Of a stretch of 64,000 nucleotides of DNA, positions 43,549 through 53,238 are shown one piece after another. How positions within the stretch are numbered: position 1 is the first letter of the stretch; each line of letters starts with the position of its first letter. Location: contig NZ_CP009498.1 of assembly GCF_001027545.1 (NCBI RefSeq), positions 868,001-932,000 on the forward strand, given 5' to 3'. Below the pieces are notes generated by a model, which was not told the origin of the DNA, did no database searches, and was given only the letters and a program-made list of their open reading frames with translations. A program made the translations under genes and the position numbers. This DNA is from Endomicrobium proavitum (GTDB lineage Bacteria > Elusimicrobiota > Endomicrobiia > Endomicrobiales > Endomicrobiaceae).

Positions 43549-43577
43549 ATTTTACATTTTATAACAGAACGAGTCAA
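43549..43577 (-). promoter_or_regulatory. Promoter of the pal-tol operon
   Basis: TTGACT (43577-43572), 17-base spacer, TAAAAT (43554-43549) on the minus strand. The start would lie at the edge of the 25-bp tandem repeats. Confidence 0.7.
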
Positions 43578-43592
43578 CAACTGCCGCCGCCG

Positions 43593-46409
43593 TTAAAGCT
43601 TATGTTTTCTGACGTGTTCTTTAAGATAAAGACCCGTGAAAGATTCTTTAACTTTCATAATATCTTCAGGCGAACCTTCGGCTACTACTTTTCCGCCGCG
43701 CTCGCCGCCTTCGGGACCTAAATCTACAATCCAATCCGCGGTTTTTATGACGTCTAAATTATGCTCTATTACAATAACGCTGTTGCCGGCATATGTAAGC
43801 CTCTGCAAAACTTCAAGCAGTTTGCCGACGTCGGCAAAGTGAAGTCCGGTAGTTGGCTCATCAAGAATATAAATTGTGCGGCCGGTGGCTTTTTTTGAAA
43901 GTTCCGCGGCAAGTTTTACTCTTTGCGCTTCGCCGCCAGATAACGTTGTGGCTTGCTGCCCTATTTTTATATATCCCAAACCTACGTCGTCAAGGGTTTT
44001 TAAAATTCTGTTAAGTGTGGAAAAATTCTCAAAAAATTTCACGCCTTCTTCAACCGTCATTTCTAAAATTTCGCTGATATTTTTACCTTTATATCTTATC
44101 TGAAGCGTCTCTTCATTAAAGCGTTTTCCGTCGCAGACATCGCATTTTACGTAAACGTCAGGTAAAAACTGCATCTCTATTTTCAAAGTTCCGTCGCCCT
44201 GACAATTTTCGCATCTTCCGCCTTTAACGTTGAAAGAAAAACGTCCGGGCAAATAACCTCTGGCTTTAGATTCCGGAAGCTGCGCGAACAAATCTCTTAT
44301 AATTCCAAATGAGCCGGTGTAAGTGGCTGGGTTTGAGCGCGGCGTTCTTCCTATGGGAGACTGATCCACAATTACAACTTTATCAATATTTTCAACGCCG
44401 TCCATGCTTTTAAACTTTCCGGGCAAATCTTTTGACCCGTAAATTTTGTTTGCGAGATTTTTATAAATTATTTCGTGCACCAGCGTAGATTTACCGCTGC
44501 CGGAAACTCCGGTAACGCAGGTAAAAAGTCCTATCGGAATGTGGACGTCAACATTTTTTAAATTAAACTGTTTTGCGCCTTCTATTGTAAGCCATTTATC
44601 CGAAGGCTGTTTTCTTTTTTTAGGCAGCGGAATTTGAATATCGCCTTTAAGATAACGTCCGGTAAGAGATTTTTTATTGTTCATTACGTCTTTCAAACTG
44701 CCCTCGGCAATTATGTGTCCGCCGTGAACGCCTGCGCCGGGACCTAAATCTATTATATGATCGGCAACTTTCATGGTGTCTTCGTCATGCTCTACTACTA
44801 TTAAAGAGTTTCCCAAATCTCTTAATCTTAAAAGAGTCTCAAGAAGTTTATCGTTGTCTCTCTGGTGAAGCCCTATTGACGGTTCGTCTAACACGTAAAG
44901 AACGCCGGTAAGCCCCGAACCTATTTGCGTTGCAAGATGAATTCTCTGCCCTTCTCCGCCGGAAAGAGTTCCGCTTTCTCTGTCAAGACTTAAATATCCC
45001 AGCCCAACGTTATTTAAAAATTTAACTCTCTCTTTTATTTCTTTTAAAATTGTTTTACTTATAATTTTATCTTTTTCGCCAAGATTGATTTCGGCAAAAA
45101 AGTTTTGAGATTTTTCAATGGACATTGCCGTAATATCGGCTATGGATTTTCCTTTAATTAAAACGGAAAGAGCTTCTTTTTTAAGCCTTTTTCCCTTGCA
45201 CAAAGGGCAGATATTAACGCCCATGTATTTATTATAGATTTCTTCTTTTACAAAGTCGGATTCCGTTTCGGTATATCTGCGTTTAATGTTTGTTATTACG
45301 CCTTCAAAATCGTCTTTTCCGTAAAGAAGAATTGTTTGCTGGTTGCGCGTTAAATCTTTCCACGGAACGTTTGTTGGAATTTTATTTTCTTTTGCCGCCT
45401 GCGATAAAAGTTCCCAATAGTATCCGCCCCACGAGCCTTTCCATCTGTTGGTTTTTGTTGTAATAGGTTCCGACCAAGCAATAATTGCGCCTTGTTTTAC
45501 GGAACGCTCTTTGTTTGGGACAACTAAATTTTCGTCCACTTCTATTTTGTTTCCCAAACCGCCGCACTCCGGACACGCGCCAAAGGGCGTGTTAAAAGAA
45601 AAAAGACGCGGCTCTATTTCAAGAAGGCTTACCGCGCAGTCAGAACATGCGTATTTCTCGCTGTAAACGTTTTCGGAAATGGTTTTTCCGCTTTTATCCG
45701 AAACCGTTACAATCGCTAAACCTTTTGATTCTTTGAGCGCCGTCTCCACGGAATCCGCAACTCTTAAGCGCGCGTCTTTTGAAATTTTTATTCTGCCTAC
45801 CACAATGTCTATGGTATGCTTTTTATATCTGTCTAATTTAATTTTTTCTTCAAGCGAATAAATCTGTTTATCAACGCGCACTCTTGTGTATCCGCTTTTT
45901 GCAAGACGCGCAAAAAGTTCTTCGTAAGTGCCGGTTCTTGCTTTTACAAGAGGCGACAAAATTTGCACGAGAGTGTTGTCCGGAAATTTCATTATTTCGT
46001 CTATAATCTGCTGCGCGGACTGCGGTTTAATTTCCTTGCCGCACTCGGGGCAATGAGGCACGCCGATTCTTGCAAACAGAAGTCTCATATAATCGTAAAT
46101 TTCGGTTACGGTTCCTACGGTAGAACGCGGGTTGTGCGACGGGTTTCTCTGTTCAATAGATATTGCGGGCGAAAGCCCTTCTATAATATCCGCGTCGGGC
46201 TTTTCCATAAGGTCTAAAAATTGCCTTGCGTAAGCCGACAAAGATTCTACGTATTTTCTCTGCCCCTCGGCGTAAATAGTATCAAACGCAAGCGACGACT
46301 TTCCCGAGCCCGACAAACCGGTAACTACAACAAGTTTGTTTCTCGGAATATCCAAATCTATATTTTTTAAATTATGCTGCCGCGCCCCGCGAATTTTTAT
46401 TATGTCCAT
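43593..46409 (-). CDS. uvrA: Excinuclease ABC subunit A
   Basis: UvrA recognises DNA damage in nucleotide excision repair. The 938-residue protein has two ABC ATPase modules: Walker [14 protein letters not shown] near residue 35 and [14 protein letters not shown] near 635, with LSGGEGQRI and LSGGEAQRV signatures. The zinc fingers are intact ([14 protein letters not shown]...CPECGG in the first module and CENCQGDG...CDVCDG in the second). All lie at the expected places and length is standard. It is followed by the pal promoter. UvrB and UvrC are not in view. Confidence 0.97.
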   Translation of the reverse strand: MDIIKIRGARQHNLKNIDLDIPRNKLVVVTGLSGSGKSSLAFDTIYAEGQRKYVESLSAYARQFLDLMEKPDADIIEGLSPAISIEQRNPSHNPRSTVGTVTEIYDYMRLLFARIGVPHCPECGKEIKPQSAQQIIDEIMKFPDNTLVQILSPLVKARTGTYEELFARLAKSGYTRVRVDKQIYSLEEKIKLDRYKKHTIDIVVGRIKISKDARLRVADSVETALKESKGLAIVTVSDKSGKTISENVYSEKYACSDCAVSLLEIEPRLFSFNTPFGACPECGGLGNKIEVDENLVVPNKERSVKQGAIIAWSEPITTKTNRWKGSWGGYYWELLSQAAKENKIPTNVPWKDLTRNQQTILLYGKDDFEGVITNIKRRYTETESDFVKEEIYNKYMGVNICPLCKGKRLKKEALSVLIKGKSIADITAMSIEKSQNFFAEINLGEKDKIISKTILKEIKERVKFLNNVGLGYLSLDRESGTLSGGEGQRIHLATQIGSGLTGVLYVLDEPSIGLHQRDNDKLLETLLRLRDLGNSLIVVEHDEDTMKVADHIIDLGPGAGVHGGHIIAEGSLKDVMNNKKSLTGRYLKGDIQIPLPKKRKQPSDKWLTIEGAKQFNLKNVDVHIPIGLFTCVTGVSGSGKSTLVHEIIYKNLANKIYGSKDLPGKFKSMDGVENIDKVVIVDQSPIGRTPRSNPATYTGSFGIIRDLFAQLPESKARGYLPGRFSFNVKGGRCENCQGDGTLKIEMQFLPDVYVKCDVCDGKRFNEETLQIRYKGKNISEILEMTVEEGVKFFENFSTLNRILKTLDDVGLGYIKIGQQATTLSGGEAQRVKLAAELSKKATGRTIYILDEPTTGLHFADVGKLLEVLQRLTYAGNSVIVIEHNLDVIKTADWIVDLGPEGGERGGKVVAEGSPEDIMKVKESFTGLYLKEHVRKHKL

Positions 46410-46428
46410 AAAAAACCTCTTTAAACAA

Positions 46429-46529
46429 CAATTATTAATTACAAATTACGCATTTATATGTTTTGCAAAGCAAAATCTATTTATAAGCTGCGCTTTGCGC
46501 AGCACGACAATTCGTAATTCGTAATTTTC
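46429..46529. repeat. Palindromic intergenic repeat between nadB and uvrA
   Basis: Two tight hairpins (TTTTGC-AAA-GCAAAA at 46461-46475 and GCTGCGC-TTT-GCGCAGC at 46487-46503) sit between heptamer-type words: AATTACAAATTACG on the left and TTCGTAATTCGTAATT on the right. The latter are another heptanucleotide repeat family. No gene present. Confidence 0.7.
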
Positions 46530-46532
46530 GTT

Positions 46533-48101
46533 TCACTGCTGTTGCGCCGTTATAACCGTATCTTTAGCTTCCGGCGCCGTAAACGGATAGTCGGTATTAT
46601 AGTGCAAGCCTCTGCTTTCTTTTCTCAAACTTGCGGAACGCGCTATCATTTCCGCTACGGCTACTATGTTTCTAACTTCAATTATATCTACCGTAATAGC
46701 AGAATGTTGAAAATACTCGTCTATTTCTTCTTTTAAAATTTCTATTCTTTTTATAGCCTTGCCGAGTCTTTCATTCGAACGGGAAATTCCAAGATAGTTC
46801 CACGTTAAGCGTCTTAATTCGTTCCAATCTTGAAGAAAAGCCGTGGAATCTTTTTGCCCGCGCGAATTATTTAAAAGTTTAACGTCTAACTCCGTATAAT
46901 TTTTATTTAAAAGTTTTTGCGAATCTTCAAACGCTCTGTGAGCGTAAACTATGCCTTCAAGAAGAGAATTAGACGCAAGCCTGTTTGCTCCGTGAACCCC
47001 GGAACACGCCGTTTCCCCTATTGCGTAAAGATTTGGTATTGTGGTTTTTCCGTTTTCGTCCACGGTAACGCCGCCGCAGAAAAAATGCGCTGCGGGAACA
47101 ACGGGAATCATGTCTTTTGAAATATCTATGCCGTATTCAAGACATTTCGCGTAAATATTCGGAAATCTTTTGACGAGAAAATCTCTGCTTTTAGCGGTAA
47201 TATCAAGATAAACGAAATTCTCCCCACGCGCTTTTAACCGGCTGTCTATGGCGCGCGCAACTATGTCGCGCGGCGCAAGTTCTTTTAGCGAACTGTATTT
47301 TTCCATAAACGTTTCGCCGTTTTTAAGACGTAAAATTCCGCCTTCGCCGCGAACAGCCTCGGAAATTAAAAAAGATTTTGCATCCGGGTTGTATAAACAC
47401 GTAGGATGAAACTGCACAAACTCCATGTTGGAAATTTTTGCGCCGGCTCTGTAAGCCATTGCCACGCCGTCGCCTGTAGCTACGCCGGGGTTTGAAGTGT
47501 AAAGATAAGTTTTACCCGCGCCGCCGGAAGCAAGAACGGTAATTTTAGATTGGAAAATTTCCGTTTCGTTTTTATCATTTATAAAAACAGAAGCGCCAAG
47601 ACAATCGCCTGTTTTTTTGTCAATTATTAAATCTACCGCAGTGTGATTTTCGTATATTTGTATATTGGATTGTTTCTTAAGATTTTCTATTAAAACTTTT
47701 TCTATTTCGTTACCCGTCATATCGCCGGCATGTAAAATTCTTCTTTTGCTGTGCCCGCCTTCAAGCCCTAGTTCAAATTCGGAATCGGAGTAATCTTTTT
47801 TAGAAAATTTTACGCCGAGCTTTATAAGCTCTTTAATTCTTGCGGGGCCTTCGGTAACCATATTTGTTACGGCTTTAACATTGCAAAGTCCGGCGCCGGC
47901 AACAATAGTGTCTTTAATATGATTTTCAAAAGAGTCGGATTTAGACGTAACGCACGCCACGCCGCCCTGAGCTTTGCCCGTGGCGGAGTCGTAAAGTTTT
48001 CTTTTTGTTATTAAAGCGACACTGCCTTTTTGGCTTGCTTTAAGCGCAAGACTCAATCCGGCAATGCCGCTTCCTATAATTAAATAATCTGAGCGTATCA
48101 T
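46533..48101 (-). CDS. nadB: L-aspartate oxidase
   Basis: NadB oxidises aspartate to iminoaspartate, the first step of de novo NAD synthesis. The 522-residue flavoprotein shows the FAD-binding DYLIIGSGIAGLSLALKA and AQGGVACV. It also has the HRRILHAGD-like SKRRILHAGDMTG and FVQFHPTCLY with the conserved His, then CSGVHGANRLASNSLLEG (the succinate-dehydrogenase-like signature), and a C-terminal helical domain. In anaerobes fumarate can accept the electrons. nadA and nadC are not adjacent; the gene follows the HAMP-protein gene by 14 bases. Confidence 0.95.
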   Translation of the reverse strand: MIRSDYLIIGSGIAGLSLALKASQKGSVALITKRKLYDSATGKAQGGVACVTSKSDSFENHIKDTIVAGAGLCNVKAVTNMVTEGPARIKELIKLGVKFSKKDYSDSEFELGLEGGHSKRRILHAGDMTGNEIEKVLIENLKKQSNIQIYENHTAVDLIIDKKTGDCLGASVFINDKNETEIFQSKITVLASGGAGKTYLYTSNPGVATGDGVAMAYRAGAKISNMEFVQFHPTCLYNPDAKSFLISEAVRGEGGILRLKNGETFMEKYSSLKELAPRDIVARAIDSRLKARGENFVYLDITAKSRDFLVKRFPNIYAKCLEYGIDISKDMIPVVPAAHFFCGGVTVDENGKTTIPNLYAIGETACSGVHGANRLASNSLLEGIVYAHRAFEDSQKLLNKNYTELDVKLLNNSRGQKDSTAFLQDWNELRRLTWNYLGISRSNERLGKAIKRIEILKEEIDEYFQHSAITVDIIEVRNIVAVAEMIARSASLRKESRGLHYNTDYPFTAPEAKDTVITAQQQ

Positions 48102-48115
48102 TATTTTTCTGTTTA

Positions 48116-48631
48116 TTATTGCGTTTTACACCACTTTGTAACGCCTTGTAAAAGTTTTTTTGCTTTTTTAGTATCTTTGGCATCCATGGCTTTTATCGCT
48201 TCTTTTACTTTTTTCCTATCGCTTAAAACGGAAACCCTTGTGCTTTTTATTGCCGCATCTATCAATTCGGCAAGTTCTTTGGTTTCGTCTCTTTTTCTCC
48301 AGTGAACATTCATGCTGACATTTCCGTCGGAAAGTTTTTTCATTACTTTCTCAAAGAAAAACAGAGGTCCTATAAGCCTGTGAAAATAGAAAATACTGTA
48401 AACTAAAACAACAGCAGCAAAAACAAAAATAACCCAGAAAAAACCGTTAGAGTAAGCGCTTTTAAAACTTTTAATGGTTCCGGAACTTAACTGTTCAATG
48501 CCCGGCGTGGAAACTAAAGAATTTAAAAACGCGTAATAACCGAGCACGCCTAAAACAGCCATTATTAACGCTAAAATAACAAAATATCGCCACTGAAGTT
48601 TAGGTTTTACCAAATACTTTTTTCTTAACAT
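48116..48631 (-). CDS. Two-helix membrane protein with HAMP-like domain
   Basis: A 171-residue protein with a basic N terminus and two transmembrane helices (about 17-35 and 66-85: WVIFVFAAVVLVYSIFYF). A short HAMP-like segment (RLIGPLFFFEKVMKKLSDGNVSMNVHWRKRDETKELAELIDAA) follows, then a lysine-rich helical tail. No chemoreceptor, kinase or cyclase domain is attached. Similar stand-alone HAMP proteins occur in anaerobes without known role. It lies within the panC-nadB unit (14-base gap to nadB, 8 to panC). Confidence 0.75.
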   Translation of the reverse strand: MLRKKYLVKPKLQWRYFVILALIMAVLGVLGYYAFLNSLVSTPGIEQLSSGTIKSFKSAYSNGFFWVIFVFAAVVLVYSIFYFHRLIGPLFFFEKVMKKLSDGNVSMNVHWRKRDETKELAELIDAAIKSTRVSVLSDRKKVKEAIKAMDAKDTKKAKKLLQGVTKWCKTQ

Positions 48632-48639
48632 TCATCCTC

Positions 48640-49473
48640 CTATAGGACAACGTTATCTATAAGTCTTGTTTTGCCTACCCACACAGCGACGGCAAAAATA
48701 AAATTTCTTGAGGCTTTATCAGCGCGGCTTAAAGTATTAGCGTCTAAAATTTCGGCATAATCAATTTTTGAACCGGAAATTTTATTTAATTTTTTTATGG
48801 CGTCTTTCAAGACTGCGCTAACATTATTTTTACTGAAATTCTTTTTTGCTTCTTTTAATATTTTTGAAATTTGGACGGCGTCATTTTTTTCTTTTTGACT
48901 TAAATAAGAGTTTCTGCTTGATAATGCCAAGCCGCTTTTTTCTCTAACAACCGGACAAGGCACAATTTTCGTTCTGAAATTTAAATCTTTCGCCATGCGC
49001 TCTATTATTTTTAACTGCTGAAAATCTTTCATTCCGAAATAAGCGCGCTCGGCAAACGTTATGTTAAATAATTTTGCCACAACGGTAGCCACGCCGCGAA
49101 AATGCCCTTTTCTAAAAGAACCGCACAACACGTCTTGCATCTGTTTAACTTCAATAAAAGTTTTATGCGCCGCCGGAAACATCTCGTTTACGGAAGGCGC
49201 AAAAATATAATCCACATGATTTTTTTTACATATTGCAACGTCTTTTTCAAACGGTCTCGGGTATTTTAAATAATCTTCATTAAGACCAAACTGCGTAGGG
49301 TTTACAAAAATTGACACAATTGTTATATCGTCGTTGCGGACTGATTTATCTATTAATGAAACGTGCCCTTCGTGCAAAGCGCCCATTGTAGGCACAAGAC
49401 CCGCTTCGTCGCCGTCTTGGAAATATTTAAGCGCAATTTTTTGCATTTGGGAAACTTTTCTTATAATTTTCAT
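48640..49473 (-). CDS. panC: Pantothenate synthetase
   Basis: PanC joins pantoate and beta-alanine with ATP. It shows [15 protein letters not shown] (HxGH, ATP site), [21 protein letters not shown], the [17 protein letters not shown] block and [13 protein letters not shown] with the KMSKS-equivalent in SSRNSYLS. Length 277 is normal. It overlaps panB by 4 bases, so pantoate is made and used by coupled genes. panD is not in view. Confidence 0.96.
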   Translation of the reverse strand: MKIIRKVSQMQKIALKYFQDGDEAGLVPTMGALHEGHVSLIDKSVRNDDITIVSIFVNPTQFGLNEDYLKYPRPFEKDVAICKKNHVDYIFAPSVNEMFPAAHKTFIEVKQMQDVLCGSFRKGHFRGVATVVAKLFNITFAERAYFGMKDFQQLKIIERMAKDLNFRTKIVPCPVVREKSGLALSSRNSYLSQKEKNDAVQISKILKEAKKNFSKNNVSAVLKDAIKKLNKISGSKIDYAEILDANTLSRADKASRNFIFAVAVWVGKTRLIDNVVL

Positions 49474-50270
49474 TTATAGGTATTCTCTTGTGAAGGAAAT
49501 TTTCCCGAGCGCACTTCGTCTATATAATTTTTTACCGCTTCTTTTACCGTTTCTCCGACGTTAGCATACTTTTTAACAAATTTAGGCGTGAAATCCGTAA
49601 ACATTCCAAGCATGTCGTCAATAACCAAAACCTGCCCGTCGCAATCTTTACCTGCTCCAATTCCTATTACTGGAATTGAAAGAGTTTCAGAAAGTTTTTT
49701 GCCTAAATCCGCCGGAACCGCCTCTAAAACTATCGCAAAAACTCCGGCTTTTTCCAAAGCTTTGGCGTCTTCAATTAACTTTTTTTGCGCCTCGTCTTGT
49801 CTTGCCTGAACTTTATGTCCGCCGAATTTATTTATAGCCTGCGGCGTAAGACCGAGATGTCCTACTACAGGTATTTTTGCGTCTAAAATAGCTTTTACTT
49901 TATCTAATATTTCAATGCCGCCTTCAATTTTTACGGCTTCCGCGCCGCCTTCTTTTATAATTCTTGCGGCATTGCGCACAGCTTCGCAAGCGGTTATTTC
50001 ATAAGACATAAAAGGCATATCGGTAACAATCAGCGCCTGCGCGTTTCCCCTCTTAACTGCTTTTGTATGATAAATCATATCATCAACCGTAACCGGCAAC
50101 GTGTTTTCGTAACCAAGTTTCACAACGCCGAGGGAATCGCCTATTAAAAGAGAATCTATATCCTGAGATGACACAAGTTTTGCCATAGCATAATCATAGC
50201 AAGTTAACATCGTTATTTTCTGCCCGTCTTTTTTCATCTTGGAAATAGTAGAAACTGTTTTTTTGTTCAT
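49470..50270 (-). CDS. panB: 3-methyl-2-oxobutanoate hydroxymethyltransferase
   Basis: PanB makes ketopantoate from ketoisovalerate and methylene-tetrahydrofolate. The 266-residue TIM barrel has [34 protein letters not shown] (metal ligands), KIEGG and [15 protein letters not shown]. Late blocks [20 protein letters not shown] complete the pattern. All are intact. It directly precedes panC and follows folK by 47 bases; the gap holds AAAGCGAAAAGTGGAATTAACG-type repeat words. Confidence 0.96.
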   Translation of the reverse strand: MNKKTVSTISKMKKDGQKITMLTCYDYAMAKLVSSQDIDSLLIGDSLGVVKLGYENTLPVTVDDMIYHTKAVKRGNAQALIVTDMPFMSYEITACEAVRNAARIIKEGGAEAVKIEGGIEILDKVKAILDAKIPVVGHLGLTPQAINKFGGHKVQARQDEAQKKLIEDAKALEKAGVFAIVLEAVPADLGKKLSETLSIPVIGIGAGKDCDGQVLVIDDMLGMFTDFTPKFVKKYANVGETVKEAVKNYIDEVRSGKFPSQENTYK

Positions 50271-50317
50271 AATTTTTTATATTTGTCTTTGTCGTTAATT
50301 CCACTTTTCGCTTTGTC

Positions 50318-50836
50318 TTATGCAGTAATTCTAACCTTTTGGTTTAAAAGTGTCAATGAATTGATTTTTAGAATATTATTGATTTTTCTGTTTAAAACAG
50401 GGTGAACAAAATTCGGCGCAATTTCCGCCAAAGGAATTAAAACAAAAAGCCTATGTTCAATCTCTTTATGAGGAACTATTAACGGCAATTGAGAATTGAG
50501 AATTGAGAGTTGAGAGTTTATTACCGACCGTCCGTAAAATAAAATATCAATATCTATAACGCGCGGCAGCCATTTGCCCGATGGTTTGCGACCGAGAATA
50601 ACCTCAGTCTGTTTTACAAGAGTAAGCAAATTTTGCGGAGTTAAATTTGTTTGCGCTTGAACAACAACATTATAAAATTTCCTCTGCTTCGGACCAACTG
50701 CAGAAGTTTCGTAAAAAGATGAAATTTTTTGAATATTTACAAATCCGCTGCTTTGCAAAATAGAAAGAGCGGAAATTATATTTTCCGCCCTATCGCCTAT
50801 ATTTGACCCTAAACCTAAAAATATTTTATGTTTCAT
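50318..50836 (-). CDS. folK: HPPK, 6-hydroxymethyl-7,8-dihydropterin pyrophosphokinase
   Basis: FolK transfers pyrophosphate from ATP in folate synthesis. It has FLGLGSNIGDRAENI, FYNVVVQAQTNLTP and PRVIDIDILFYG, which carries the two magnesium-binding aspartates. VPHKEIEHRLFVLIPLAEIAP follows. I start at MKHKIFLGLG (ATG 50836, 172 residues); the ribosome site is weak and earlier in-frame starts exist. Between DIDILFYGR and VPHKE lies a repeat-derived segment (VINSQLSILNSQL) from four GAGARTT heptamers. It occupies a surface loop in the family, so activity may persist. Confidence 0.92.
   Translation of the reverse strand: MKHKIFLGLGSNIGDRAENIISALSILQSSGFVNIQKISSFYETSAVGPKQRKFYNVVVQAQTNLTPQNLLTLVKQTEVILGRKPSGKWLPRVIDIDILFYGRSVINSQLSILNSQLPLIVPHKEIEHRLFVLIPLAEIAPNFVHPVLNRKINNILKINSLTLLNQKVRITA
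50484..50518. repeat. Heptanucleotide tandem repeat inside folK
   Basis: GGCAATT followed by GAGAATT twice and GAGAGTT twice (50491-50518), then TATT: the same arrangement as in trpF at 776-810. The frame is kept, and the encoded peptide is again of NSQLSILNSQL type. Confidence 0.9.
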
Positions 50837-50870
50837 TTTGTTTATCATCAACAAGCTGCCTTCATTTTGT

Positions 50871-50951
50871 CATTGCGAACTGCCGCAGACAGCAAATCAA
50901 TCCAGTCTCTGGATTGCCGCGTCGGAAGGCGTTGCTTTCTTCCTCGCAATG
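50871..50951. repeat. Palindromic intergenic element between dapL and folK
   Basis: An 81-base element with terminal CATTGCGA / TCGCAATG and an inner hairpin AATCCAG-TCT-CTGGATT. The type (CATTGCGA...AATCCAG...CTCGCAATG) is familiar as a dispersed palindrome in many bacterial genomes. Only one full copy is seen here. Confidence 0.75.
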
Positions 50952-50962
50952 CATATGATGCA

Positions 50963-52123
50963 TTAAAACTTAAGTTTTGCGATTCTTTCCACCGCTTCTT
51001 TAATTCTCGGCACGCCTACGGTAAGCGCAAATCTCACGTAGCCTTCGCCGCTTTTTCCCATGCCGTTGCCGGGGGTGCAAACTATTGCGGCTTCGTCAAG
51101 AAGTTTTGAAACTGCCTGCGCCGACGTATAACCTTTGGGAACTTTCGCCCAAACATAAAATGTTGCTTTAGGCGGTTTTACGTCCCAGCCTAATTTTTGC
51201 AAACCTTCAACAAGCGCGTCTCTGCGTTCTTTGTATATTTTTCTTGCGTCTTCAACGCATTTTTGCGACGAGGTAAGCGCGGTAATTGCAGCTTCCTGAA
51301 CAGCTTGAAAAACGCCTGAATCGTAATTGTCTTTTACTTTTGCCACGCCTGCTACAATATCTTTATTTCCTGCAACCCAGCCTATGCGCCAGCCTGTCAT
51401 GTTATAAGTTTTTGAAAGCGAATGAAATTCAACGCCTACTTCTTTTGCGCCGGGAATTTCCAAAAAACTTATCGGTTTTTCATCATAATAAATTTCGGAA
51501 TACGCCGCGTCCGCAGCAACAATAATATTATTCTTCTTTGCAAAATCTATAAGCTTCTCGTAAAACTCTTTCGTGGCGACGGCTGCCGTAGGATTGTTAG
51601 GATAATTAACAAAAATAATTTTAGCTTTCTTTAAAACGTCAGCCGCAATTGCGTCTAAATCCGGAAGATAATTATTCTTTTCAAGAAGCGGCATAAAGTA
51701 AGGGACGCCGTCGGTAAAAATTGTGCCGGTGTTGTAAACAGGGTATCCGGGTTCAGGTATTAAAACAACATCTTCCGGATTAATAAAACCGAGATGAATA
51801 TGTCCGATACCTTCTTTAGAACCTATTAAAGCGCAAACCTCATCGGCGGATATTTCAACATTGAATCTGCTTTTATACCAATCCGCAACAGCTTTTCTGT
51901 AAGACAAAAGCCCCGCGCCGAACGGATACTGGTGATTTACAGGTTTTGCAACAGCGGACTGCATTGACTTAATTATATGCTCCGGAGTCGGCAAATCAGG
52001 GTCGCCAACGCCCAAAGAAATTATATCCGCACCGCGCTCAATAGCTTCTTTTTTCTTTCTGTCTATTTCAATAAAAAGATAAGGCGGCAACTTCTTTAAT
52101 TTTTCATTGTAACGAATTTCCAT
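50963..52123 (-). CDS. dapL: LL-diaminopimelate aminotransferase
   Basis: DapL converts tetrahydrodipicolinate directly to LL-diaminopimelate, bypassing DapD/C/E. The class-I PLP aminotransferase (386 residues) shows ISLGVGDPDLPTPEHII, GSKEGIGHIHLGFINPEDVVL, PEPGYPVY, VNYPNNPTAAVA and the PLP lysine in FHSLSKTYNMTGWRIGWVAG. The set is typical of DapL, and its place beside dapB and near dapA/dapF supports it. No dapD or dapE is seen, consistent with the aminotransferase route. Confidence 0.93.
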   Translation of the reverse strand: MEIRYNEKLKKLPPYLFIEIDRKKKEAIERGADIISLGVGDPDLPTPEHIIKSMQSAVAKPVNHQYPFGAGLLSYRKAVADWYKSRFNVEISADEVCALIGSKEGIGHIHLGFINPEDVVLIPEPGYPVYNTGTIFTDGVPYFMPLLEKNNYLPDLDAIAADVLKKAKIIFVNYPNNPTAAVATKEFYEKLIDFAKKNNIIVAADAAYSEIYYDEKPISFLEIPGAKEVGVEFHSLSKTYNMTGWRIGWVAGNKDIVAGVAKVKDNYDSGVFQAVQEAAITALTSSQKCVEDARKIYKERRDALVEGLQKLGWDVKPPKATFYVWAKVPKGYTSAQAVSKLLDEAAIVCTPGNGMGKSGEGYVRFALTVGVPRIKEAVERIAKLKF

Positions 52124-52154
52124 TGAAAACTCCTGTATATTATTTTAGTTATAC

Positions 52155-52270
52155 CTTGTCATTGCGGTGAAAACCGAAATCCATTTTTACCAAATATTGT
52201 CTTTCACTACTCACGCTTTCAGCATATTTATTTTTAGCAACCGTGGATCCTGAATCAAGTTTAGGATGAC
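52155..52270. repeat. Repeat-rich gap before dapL
   Basis: Contains GTCATTGCGGTGAAAACCG...AATCCATTTTTACC (related to the element at 30519-30634) and a palindrome GGATCCTGAATCAAGTTTAGGATGAC-like (52245-52270, TCCTGAA/TTTAGGA arms). The rest up to 52311 has no gene. Confidence 0.6.
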
Positions 52271-52311
52271 AAACAAAATGCATATGTCGTTAAATTCGTA
52301 ATTGTCGGGCG

Positions 52312-52402
52312 CATAGTATTTTGAATTTAAGCGAGGCGCGCGACGGCGAAGCGTGCTAAGCACGTGAGCTTGAGCGCAACGACGCATAAACTCAAAAGAC
52401 GA
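52312..52402. repeat. ~90-bp inverted-repeat element, copy 2
   Basis: Second copy of the element at 8970-9060: TTTTGAATTTA (52319-52329) and TAAACTCAAAA (52387-52397) bound it, with one arm mismatch. The interior holds GTGCTAAGCAC, a perfect small hairpin, and ends ACGACGCATAAACTCAAAAGACGAAGC-like. It abuts the 3' end of dapB. Confidence 0.78.
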
Positions 52403-52407
52403 AGCGC

Positions 52408-53184
52408 CTACTTCAGTTCCAAAACATCCTGCATATCATAAAGCCCCGGTTGTTTCCCTTTCAGCCACTTTGCAGCTCTAACTGCTCCTGCTGCGAAAGT
52501 ATCTCTTGAGTGCGCTCTGTGGGTAAGCTCTATTCTTTCTCCGGGACCTGCAAAATAAACTGTGTGATCGCCGACTATATCGCCGGCTCTTACAGACATA
52601 ACGCCGATTTCATCTTGATTTCTTGTGCCTATAATTCCGTGTCTGCCGTAAACTCCGACGGACTCAATTTTTTTACCTATGCCTTTAGCGGCAACTTCGG
52701 CAAGTTTGGCTGCAGTTCCCGAAGGAGCGTCTTTTTTCTTATTGTGGTGAAGCTCTACTATTTCTATATCGTAATCCGGAATTTTTTTCGCAACTTCGTC
52801 AACAAGTTTAAAAAGAAGATTAACGCCAATAGACATATTCGGCGACATAACAACAGGAATTGATTTTGCAATTTCAGCTATTTCGTTTTTTTGTTCGTCA
52901 ATAAAACCGGTGGTGCCTATAACTACGGGGATTTTATATTTTTTTGCAGCTTTCAAATTTTTCAAAGCGCTGTCCGGACTTGTAAAATCTATCAAAGCGT
53001 CCGCCTGCGGCAAAACTTTTTCCAAATCGCTAATTGGCGCAACCCGCGGCGTGCCGCTGCCAATTGCGGAACTTCCGTCATATTCAAAAGCCCCGACAAC
53101 CTGAACGTTTTCATCAGCTTTAGCAACAGACAAAATAGCCTGCCCCATTCTACCCGCAGCTCCGCATATAATTATTTTCATCAT
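52408..53184 (-). CDS. dapB: 4-hydroxy-tetrahydrodipicolinate reductase
   Basis: DapB reduces the DapA product to tetrahydrodipicolinate with NAD(P)H. The Rossmann domain starts KIIICGAAGRMGQAIL and has VIGTTGF. The substrate domain carries VELHHNKKKDAPSGTA (catalytic His and Lys) and GTRNQDEIGVMSVRAGDIVGDHTV. ATG at 53184 has GGGG upstream; the next codon is also ATG. 259 residues. The 5' leader from the promoter at 53239-53267 starts directly with a terminator-like hairpin. It is separated from dapA by the accessory patch at 53.5-56.6 kb. Confidence 0.94.
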   Translation of the reverse strand: MMKIIICGAAGRMGQAILSVAKADENVQVVGAFEYDGSSAIGSGTPRVAPISDLEKVLPQADALIDFTSPDSALKNLKAAKKYKIPVVIGTTGFIDEQKNEIAEIAKSIPVVMSPNMSIGVNLLFKLVDEVAKKIPDYDIEIVELHHNKKKDAPSGTAAKLAEVAAKGIGKKIESVGVYGRHGIIGTRNQDEIGVMSVRAGDIVGDHTVYFAGPGERIELTHRAHSRDTFAAGAVRAAKWLKGKQPGLYDMQDVLELK

Positions 53185-53199
53185 CGTACCCCGTTTGCA

Positions 53200-53235
53200 A
53201 AAAAATAAAAACAACGGCATAAAAAACACCGTTGT
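53200..53235 (-). terminator. Terminator-like hairpin at the 5' end of the dapB mRNA
   Basis: ACAACGG pairs with CCGTTGT around an 11-base loop, followed by TTTTTATTTTTTT on the minus strand. It ends 16 bases before dapB, and the predicted transcription start is at its first base or just upstream. It could attenuate dapB, stop readthrough or protect the mRNA end. Confidence 0.65.
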
Positions 53236-53238
53236 GTC

